NCBI RefSeq assembly: GCF_021295315.1
Contig: NZ_JAIMJA010000007.1
Span: forward strand, 1-64,000
Source of the DNA: Motilimonas cestriensis
GTDB taxonomy: Bacteria > Pseudomonadota > Gammaproteobacteria > Enterobacterales > CBDFNC01
DNA length: 64,000 nucleotides
Reading direction: 5' to 3'
The notes under the pieces were generated by a model. It was not told where the DNA came from. It did no database searches and saw nothing but the letters and a program-made list of their open reading frames with translations. Shown here one piece after another: positions 58,089 to 64,000 of this stretch. The position numbers and the translations under genes were made by a program. Position 1 is the first letter of the stretch; each line of letters begins with the position of its first letter.

Positions 58089-59762
58089 ATGAATAAATTG
58101 ATGTTAAGTGCAACCATCAGTGCAATTTTAGCTGGCTCTCTCAGTATTTCTGCTATAGCTGCCGAACAAGACGATAAGGCGGTGCTCAATATCGCCCCCG
58201 TTCAAGTTACCTCTTGGGTACGAAACTTTAACCCTTACAATCAAACCACTATCTTACCCACCACTAACGAATATATTTATGAGCCTTTGGCTATTTATAA
58301 TCCCATGCAAGGTGGAAAAATTCATTACCGTTTAGCCGAGAAGATTGAATTTGCCGATGATGCAAAATCGGTAGTGTTTACCTTACGTAAAGGCGTTAAA
58401 TGGTCAGACGGGCAAGACTTTGATGCTAATGATGTCAAATTCAGCTTTGACATGATTAAAGCAAATCCTGCGCTTGATACTCGAGCCATTTGGCAACGCA
58501 TTAGCGCCGTTGAAGTGATTGATGAGCAACATGTCAAGTTCAGTTTCCCTGAGCCGGACAGTGGTGCGGCAATTGAAATTGTTCGTGTACCTGTGGTAGC
58601 TGAACATATTTGGCGTGAAGTTAAAGATCCAATTACCTTCACCAATGAAAACCCCGTTGGCACGGGGCCATTAACCGAAATTGAACGTTTCACTACTCGA
58701 GTTTATGTTCAATGCCGTAATCCGCACTATTGGGACAATTCAACGCTGCAAGTTGACTGCGTGCGATTGCCACAACTAGCGAATAATGATCAAGTACTAG
58801 CTGCCGCGCAAAAGGGTGAGTTAGACTGGTTTGGCTCATTTTTACCTGATATAGACAAAACCTATGTTTCTAAAGATGCTAGTAACCATAAATATTGGTT
58901 CCCAGCTGACTCGATGGTTGCCTTTAACTTAAACTTAGAAAGTAAAAACCCAGGTAACAAAAAAGCATTCAATGATGTCAACTTCCGCCGTGCGGTATCC
59001 ATGTCGATGGATCGAAGCAGCATGGTGAATATCGCTGGTTACGGATACCCAACCCTTAATGAATACCCATCAGGCCTTGGCGCTGGCTATCACTCTTGGA
59101 ATAACGATGAAGTTGATAAGAAGTTTGGCCAGTATTCTCGCTATGATATGAAAGCCGCTAAGAAACTGTTAAAACAAGCAGGATACGAAGATAAAGACGG
59201 CGATGGCTATGTTGATAACCCAGATGGCTCTGCCATTGCGTTCTCTATCATAGTACCTAATGGCTGGACAGATTGGGTTAATACCGTGCAGATTGCCGTT
59301 GACGGACTGCAAGAAATGGGCATTAATGCCAAAGTCGCAACGCCAGAGGCGGCGTCTTGGACTTCTGCGCTAATTGATGGCTCATATGACGCAGCCATTA
59401 ACGCCTATTTTTCTGGTGTTACGCCCCACTTAATGTATAACACCGCTTTCCATAGCTCTCAGTTAGATAAAACCCGAATGAGCTCTACACGGTTTACCAA
59501 CCCTGAGTTAGATGTCTTACTGGATAAATTCTACACCACGACAGACAAAGCCGCACAACAGCAGACAATGGACCAAATACAGATGATAGTGGCAGAAAAT
59601 ATGCCATTCATCCCTGTATTTAACAACCCAAGCTGGTACCAATATAACACCGAGCGCTTTGAGGGGTTCTTTAACGCTGATAACCCAGTGGCAAAACCTC
59701 AGCCACACCCTGGCACTCCTGAGCGTCTGTTGCACTTGCTGAGCCTTAAACCTAAATCTTAA
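58089..59762 (+). CDS. ABC peptide transporter, substrate-binding protein (Dpp/Opp-like)
   Basis: The 557-residue protein has a signal peptide (1-24, cleavage near SAIAA) and the SBP_bac_5 fold: NEYIYEPLAIYNPMQGGKIHYRLAEKIE, TLRKGVKWSDGQDFDANDVKFSFD and the C-terminal PERLLHLLSL. It binds oligopeptides or similar ligands in the periplasm and hands them to the permeases downstream. It is the first gene of a five-gene operon; a hairpin-like repeat around CGTTGTCAA/TTGGCAACG in the 113-base gap could set its excess over the permeases. Confidence 0.92.
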   Translation: MNKLMLSATISAILAGSLSISAIAAEQDDKAVLNIAPVQVTSWVRNFNPYNQTTILPTTNEYIYEPLAIYNPMQGGKIHYRLAEKIEFADDAKSVVFTLRKGVKWSDGQDFDANDVKFSFDMIKANPALDTRAIWQRISAVEVIDEQHVKFSFPEPDSGAAIEIVRVPVVAEHIWREVKDPITFTNENPVGTGPLTEIERFTTRVYVQCRNPHYWDNSTLQVDCVRLPQLANNDQVLAAAQKGELDWFGSFLPDIDKTYVSKDASNHKYWFPADSMVAFNLNLESKNPGNKKAFNDVNFRRAVSMSMDRSSMVNIAGYGYPTLNEYPSGLGAGYHSWNNDEVDKKFGQYSRYDMKAAKKLLKQAGYEDKDGDGYVDNPDGSAIAFSIIVPNGWTDWVNTVQIAVDGLQEMGINAKVATPEAASWTSALIDGSYDAAINAYFSGVTPHLMYNTAFHSSQLDKTRMSSTRFTNPELDVLLDKFYTTTDKAAQQQTMDQIQMIVAENMPFIPVFNNPSWYQYNTERFEGFFNADNPVAKPQPHPGTPERLLHLLSLKPKS

Positions 59763-59875
59763 GCTCGGTGATATCCAATCACTTTAATAGCCTTTAGCAA
59801 GCCGTTGTCAAATTAAGTAGTATTGGCAACGCCCCCCTTGCGCCAACTTCGTTAGACCATATTAAGGAGTCTGAT

Positions 59876-60853
59876 ATGGACTTTGTATTACGTCGTCTGG
59901 GGTTTTACCTCATTGCATTTTTCTTTGCGGCGACTTTTAACTTCTTTTTACCTCGGCTAATGCCAGGTGATCCCATAACAGTGATGTTTTCATCACAAGG
60001 AAATCCACTCCCCGTAGAAAGCATTGCGGCACTAAAAGAAACCTTCGGTTTTGTCGATGGTCCCCTTTATGAGCAATATTTTATTTACTTAAAAAGTGTC
60101 GTGACATGGGACTTGGGTAGTTCAGTTAAATACTTTCCACAAACCGTTAATGAAGTGCTGGGACGCTCCATGGTGTGGACCCTATTTTTAGTTGGCACAT
60201 CTACCCTGATTAGTTTTTTCATCGGATCCATATCAGGCATCATTGCAGCATGGAATCGAGGCGGTTGGCTCGACAGTATCCTTTCACCACTGTCCTTAGT
60301 GCTACAGTCTATTCCAGCAGTGGTCTTAGCGTTACTGTTCATGTTTGTGTTTGGTGTCGCCCTCAACTGGCTACCCTATTCCTATGCCTATGATATTGAG
60401 CTCGACCCCGCTTTTAGTTGGGAATACATTTCCAGTGTTATTAGCCATGCAACCATGCCGATCATTTCATTGGTTATTGTGCAAATCGGTGGCTACTTAC
60501 TCACTATTCGCAATAACTTAATTAACTTATTGGGTGAAGATTACATCGTAATGGGCCGAGCCAAAGGTTTGAGCGAAACCCGCGTGATGTTTAACTACGG
60601 CGCTCGTAATGCACTTTTACCTTCTATTACCGCCTTTGCGATGACAGTGGGCGTCGTACTAGGGGGCTCACTCATTACTGAAGTGGTGTTTAACTATCCT
60701 GGCTTAGGCAATACCTTGTTTGAAGCTATCGTCTCCCGTGATTATCCCGTGATCCAAGGCCAGTTATTAATCATGACACTGGCGATGCTATCAGCGAATT
60801 TTGTCGCCGACATGGCTTATGTTTATCTTGACCCAAGATTGCGCCGTGATTAA
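59876..60853 (+). CDS. ABC peptide transporter, permease 1 (DppB-like)
   Basis: The 325-residue inner-membrane protein has six membrane segments and the DppB-type start FVLRRLGFYLIAFFFAATFNFFLPRLMPGDP. The EAA loop is in MGRAKGLSETRVMFNYGARNALLPSITAFA. It forms the pore with the next gene product. GGAG precedes the ATG. Confidence 0.93.
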   Translation: MDFVLRRLGFYLIAFFFAATFNFFLPRLMPGDPITVMFSSQGNPLPVESIAALKETFGFVDGPLYEQYFIYLKSVVTWDLGSSVKYFPQTVNEVLGRSMVWTLFLVGTSTLISFFIGSISGIIAAWNRGGWLDSILSPLSLVLQSIPAVVLALLFMFVFGVALNWLPYSYAYDIELDPAFSWEYISSVISHATMPIISLVIVQIGGYLLTIRNNLINLLGEDYIVMGRAKGLSETRVMFNYGARNALLPSITAFAMTVGVVLGGSLITEVVFNYPGLGNTLFEAIVSRDYPVIQGQLLIMTLAMLSANFVADMAYVYLDPRLRRD

Positions 60854-60885
60854 TCAGCGAAACGTCTAAATAGAAAGGAACGATT

Positions 60886-61830
60886 ATGTCTGGATTTTTA
60901 AAGATGCTTGGACGCAATAAAAAAGTCAGCTTCGGCTTATTCATTGTGATCACATATTTGCTGATTGCTTTATCAGCCCCTTTACTCACTTCCCATGAAC
61001 CCAACAAGCGCGTCGCTCGACCGCATCAAGCGCCTAATGCTGAGAATGTCATGGGCACGACTCGAATGGGTCGTGATGTCTACCATTTATTCATTCATGG
61101 AACTGCAACATCCCTCGCCGTTGGTTTTGGTGCCGGCTTGATTATTGTGGTTATTGGTACTGCTCTAGGCGTCTCTGCCGGCTACTTTGGCGGCAAGTAT
61201 GATGAAGTAGTGAGTTTATTGACCAATGTCGCCTTAGTGGTGCCGCAGCTGCCCCTGTTACTGGTGCTGGCAGCCTTTATTGGCGAAGCCAGCCCCATGA
61301 CCATCGCGATTATTATTGGTTTTACCAGTTGGGCTTGGGGAGCAAGGGTCACCCGTTCGCAAACCTTAACCTTGCGCAATAAAGAGTTTATTCAAGCCAG
61401 TGAGTTAGCTTGTGAACCTTCATGGCGTATTATTTTTGTCGAGATTTTACCAAATTTAAGCTCAATCATTGGCTTAAATTTCTTAGGTTCAATTATTTAC
61501 ACCATCATCACAGAAGCCACTTTAGAGTTCTTAGGCTTAGGCGATCCCCTCGCGGTAAGTTGGGGCACCATGTTGTTTAATGCGCAAAACGCGTCAGCGA
61601 TGACTGTCGGTGCGTGGTGGGAAGTATTAGTACCATGTGTCGCAATTGCCATACTTGGTATGGGCTTAGCGCTACTCAACTTTGGTATAGATGAAATTGC
61701 TAACCCAAGGTTACGAACCTTTAGTGGCATAAAGCGTTTTAATAAACGCGTCAAGCAACTAAAAGCAGCCAGCTTAAATACACCTAACAATGCTAAGCAA
61801 TCTACTAATGGGGTGATTTATGACAACTAG
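60886..61830 (+). CDS. ABC peptide transporter, permease 2 (DppC-like)
   Basis: The 314-residue protein has the DppC layout: N-terminal segment FGLFIVITYLLIALSAPLL, the cytoplasmic APNAENVMGTTRMGRDVYHLFIHGT and the EAA loop in QASELACEPSWRIIFVEILPNL. It overlaps the following ATPase gene by 11 bases. It pairs with the upstream permease. Confidence 0.93.
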   Translation: MSGFLKMLGRNKKVSFGLFIVITYLLIALSAPLLTSHEPNKRVARPHQAPNAENVMGTTRMGRDVYHLFIHGTATSLAVGFGAGLIIVVIGTALGVSAGYFGGKYDEVVSLLTNVALVVPQLPLLLVLAAFIGEASPMTIAIIIGFTSWAWGARVTRSQTLTLRNKEFIQASELACEPSWRIIFVEILPNLSSIIGLNFLGSIIYTIITEATLEFLGLGDPLAVSWGTMLFNAQNASAMTVGAWWEVLVPCVAIAILGMGLALLNFGIDEIANPRLRTFSGIKRFNKRVKQLKAASLNTPNNAKQSTNGVIYDN

Positions 61831-62686
61831 TCAAAGCCTATCTCAAGCAACTGAACAGCCGACACTAGTAATTAAAAACTTATGTGTTGACTACTTATTG
61901 GATGAGAGTGAATTCCGGGCGGTGGACAATGTTAGCTTTAACATTAATAAGGGTGAAATCTTTGGTTTAGCCGGTGAAAGTGGTTGTGGCAAAAGTACCA
62001 TCGCCTTCGCCATTAGTCAGTTACTGCGCCCACCCGCATATATCTCAGGTGGAGAGATATTACTCAATGGCGATAACACCTTAACCATGGATAAAAAAAC
62101 CATTGCCAAAACACGCTGGTCAAAAGTCAGCATGGTATTTCAAAGTGCCATGAACAGCTTGAATCCAGTATTAACCATCGAAGAACAATTTCGTGACATG
62201 TTCTATCGCCATAAAGGCTATGACGAGACTGAGTCGGCAAAGCGGGCGGGACAATTGTTGGAGCTGGTTGGGATCAACCCGAACCGCTTGAAGGACTATC
62301 CCCATCAATTTTCTGGTGGCATGCGACAGCGAATAGTGATCGCAATTGGTCTCGCCCTTAATCCTGATTTATTGATCATGGATGAGCCCACCACTGCCCT
62401 TGATGTTGTTGTCCAACGCGAGATCCTGTTACAAATTCATGCGTTGAGAAAAGAGTTTGGCTTTTCAGTATTGTTTATTACTCACGATCTTAGCTTAATG
62501 ACGCAACTGTGCGATCGCATCGGCGTCATGTTAAAGGGAGAACTGGTTGAAGTTGGCAAGGCCAAGGATATTTTGCTCCGACCACAGCATCCTTACACAC
62601 AAAAACTTTGGCAATCTATTCCCGCCGCTTTTGAGCAAAACATCGCCGAGCAACGCGCAACAAACACTAGGGAGGTATTCGCATGA
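61820..62686 (+). CDS. ABC peptide transporter, ATP-binding protein 1 (DppD-like)
   Basis: The 288-residue ATPase has Walker A GESGCGKST, Q-loop SMVFQSAMNSLNPV, signature FSGGMRQR, Walker B LLIMDEPTTALD and a C-terminal RPQHPYTQKLWQSIP peptide-transporter motif. It drives peptide import. It overlaps the next gene by four bases (ATGA). Confidence 0.95.
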   Translation: MTTSQSLSQATEQPTLVIKNLCVDYLLDESEFRAVDNVSFNINKGEIFGLAGESGCGKSTIAFAISQLLRPPAYISGGEILLNGDNTLTMDKKTIAKTRWSKVSMVFQSAMNSLNPVLTIEEQFRDMFYRHKGYDETESAKRAGQLLELVGINPNRLKDYPHQFSGGMRQRIVIAIGLALNPDLLIMDEPTTALDVVVQREILLQIHALRKEFGFSVLFITHDLSLMTQLCDRIGVMLKGELVEVGKAKDILLRPQHPYTQKLWQSIPAAFEQNIAEQRATNTREVFA

Positions 62687-63627
62687 CCTTATTAAACCCA
62701 CCATCGAGTGATATTTTAGTCACAGTTAAGAACATGACTAAAACCTTTAACACGGGAAAAGGCTTGCATAAAAGGCAGGTTCACGCGCTACGTAATGTTA
62801 GCTTTGAACTGAAAAAAGGCCGAGCACTAGCATTGGTAGGTGAAAGTGGATCTGGTAAAAGTACTGTGGCACGGCTACTGACTCGCATGCACCTTCATAA
62901 CAGCGGCGAAGTGCTGTACCGAGGCCAAGATATTAATGAATTTAATACTCATCGAGAGCTAGCCCAGTACCGAAAGAACATCCAAATGATCTTTCAAGAC
63001 CCTTATGGCTCACTTAACCCTGCCCATACTATTTATCACCACCTAGCGCGCCCTTTATTTACCCATGGCCACGTGAAGACTAAAATTCAAGCAATTGAAA
63101 AAGTTAATGATTTACTGCGTTTGGTTGAATTAGATCCCGAAGCCACCGCCAGTAAATATCCTCATCAACTATCAGGCGGGCAACGCCAGCGTGTTTCTAT
63201 TGCCCGTACCGTTGCAATTGGCGCTGAAATTATTTTAGCCGATGAACCAACCAGTATGCTCGATGTGTCCATCCGTTTGGATATCTTAAAGCTCTTGAAT
63301 AAGATGAAAAATGAGCAAGACATGACGTTTCTATACATCACGCACGACATAGCAACAGCAAGGTACTTTGCCGAAGAAATCGCAATTATGTATCAAGGAC
63401 AGATTGTCGAATGGGGCAATACGAGCAGTGTTATTGACAATCCACAACACCCCTACACACAGTTGTTGCTTTCTGCGGTGCCCAACCCACACATTAGTTT
63501 TACTGAAGCGGCTATCGAAGGCAGTGAATTACTTGAACAAGCCAATACTATTAGGGAAAAGAGTATGGCGCCAATTGTAGAGACAGTTGAATACAACAGT
63601 CAGCATTTTTACGCGCAACACGATTAA
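62683..63627 (+). CDS. ABC peptide transporter, ATP-binding protein 2 (DppF-like)
   Basis: The 314-residue ATPase has Walker A GESGSGKST, QMIFQDPYGSLNPAHT, signature LSGGQRQRVSIAR, Walker B ILADEPTSMLD and NPQHPYTQLLLSAVPNP. It pairs with the DppD-like ATPase. It is the last gene of the operon and ends at a bidirectional terminator. Confidence 0.95.
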   Translation: MTLLNPPSSDILVTVKNMTKTFNTGKGLHKRQVHALRNVSFELKKGRALALVGESGSGKSTVARLLTRMHLHNSGEVLYRGQDINEFNTHRELAQYRKNIQMIFQDPYGSLNPAHTIYHHLARPLFTHGHVKTKIQAIEKVNDLLRLVELDPEATASKYPHQLSGGQRQRVSIARTVAIGAEIILADEPTSMLDVSIRLDILKLLNKMKNEQDMTFLYITHDIATARYFAEEIAIMYQGQIVEWGNTSSVIDNPQHPYTQLLLSAVPNPHISFTEAAIEGSELLEQANTIREKSMAPIVETVEYNSQHFYAQHD

Positions 63628-63678
63628 CTAATTAACCCGAGTTTTAGATAAGCGAAACAGAGGTTAATTAAACTCAAA

Positions 63679-63713
63679 AAAAAACCGATACAGCCAAGCT
63701 GTATCGGTTTTTT
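63679..63713. terminator. Bidirectional intrinsic terminator
   Basis: CCGATACAGC pairs with GCTGTATCGG across CAA, with A-run and T-run extending the stem. It lies between the convergent peptide ABC operon and the truncated binding protein gene. Confidence 0.9.
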
Positions 63714-63728
63714 GTCAGTCTTGAACTG

Positions 63729-64000
63729 TTAATTCATCACAGTATCACTAATTACAGGCTCAAGTGATAGGACATGTAATAAACGCTCAGGTATGTCAGG
63801 GTGGATAACCGGAATACCACCTGGGTTCTCTTCGTTAAACCAACCTTTAAAGTTCACATCATCGTATTGATAATTGAAATTTGAACTGATAACGGGAACA
63901 GTAATTTGTTGCGCACCAATGCGCTCCTCAATGCGATACATGATATCTAAGCGCACTTCTTCATCATTAGTACGATTAAAGGCATCTATCAATTTATCTA
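63729..64000 (-). CDS. Peptide-type substrate-binding protein, C-terminal part (runs off window)
   Basis: The last 90 residues of an SBP_bac_5 protein, with NFNYQYDDVNFKGWFNEENPGGIPVIHPDIPERLLHVLSLEP. It is clearly homologous to the end of the binding protein at 58089-59762, though the two differ at many positions. The 5' end is outside the window. It converges on the ABC operon and may supply a second ligand specificity. Confidence 0.9.
   Translation of the reverse strand, partial: DKLIDAFNRTNDEEVRLDIMYRIEERIGAQQITVPVISSNFNYQYDDVNFKGWFNEENPGGIPVIHPDIPERLLHVLSLEPVISDTVMN

Overview
This 64 kb window is chromosomal DNA of a marine-type gammaproteobacterium, most like the Alteromonadales (Shewanella/Colwellia/Motilimonas-like). 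The evidence is a set of genes typical of that group: a monomeric NADP isocitrate dehydrogenase, a PdsR/PdsS-like two-component pair, DUF2982, DUF2058, VF530, YibL, YjjX/YjjG, SstT and a PilU twitching ATPase. Base composition is moderate. I see no phage module, CRISPR array or rRNA operon. Species cannot be fixed from the sequence alone.

Layout. Bases 1-4377 are an accessory scar: an IS1634-like fragment, an IS1595-type transposase remnant, an AT-rich two-gene unit (amino-acid 2OG-Fe dioxygenase plus RhtB/LysE exporter), a dead ISAs1-family element and the 3' half of a umuC gene that ends at that element. From 4374 to 16500 follow a LysR regulator divergent from a glutathionyl-hydroquinone reductase/extradiol dioxygenase pair, DUF2058, pilU, a periplasmic binding protein divergent from the PdsR/PdsS-like pair plus DUF2982, a GGDEF protein, and yjjX-yjjG. 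From 16500 to 28300 lie housekeeping and small genes (sstT, DUF2797, ybiT, TIGR02450, GST, VF530, nitrilase-like, cupin, membrane-anchored glutaredoxin, DUF2750, yibL) and the ydcO/ydcN divergent pair with palindromic operators.

From 28500 to 40000: a chemoreceptor beside a PotD-like binding protein, an SDR/DUF2867 protein, a small copper pair (DUF2946-like and PCu(A)C), a FadL porin, icd, and a periplasmic binding protein. Two identical tRNA-Val(GAC) genes follow. Next are a secreted subtilase with two chitin-binding-like modules and a small secreted gene resembling a free-standing propeptide, then a dCMP deaminase, DEAD-box helicase, rsuA, tRNA-Ser(GGA), glk, DUF368, a riboflavin synthase, a MATE pump, mltA, a sugar-type binding protein, an S4 protein and a large hybrid kinase. 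The window closes with a five-gene Dpp/Opp-type peptide ABC operon, converging on a second, truncated peptide-binding protein.

Items most worth a second look: the dioxygenase whose HxD motif reads NxD next to its own exporter; the subtilase with a separate propeptide-like gene; a 258-bp MITE-like element with a 50-bp mini copy; the PdsR/PdsS-like pair without a sortase in view; an orphan intrinsic terminator suggesting a small RNA upstream of icd; and the double 22-bp operator between ydcO and ydcN.
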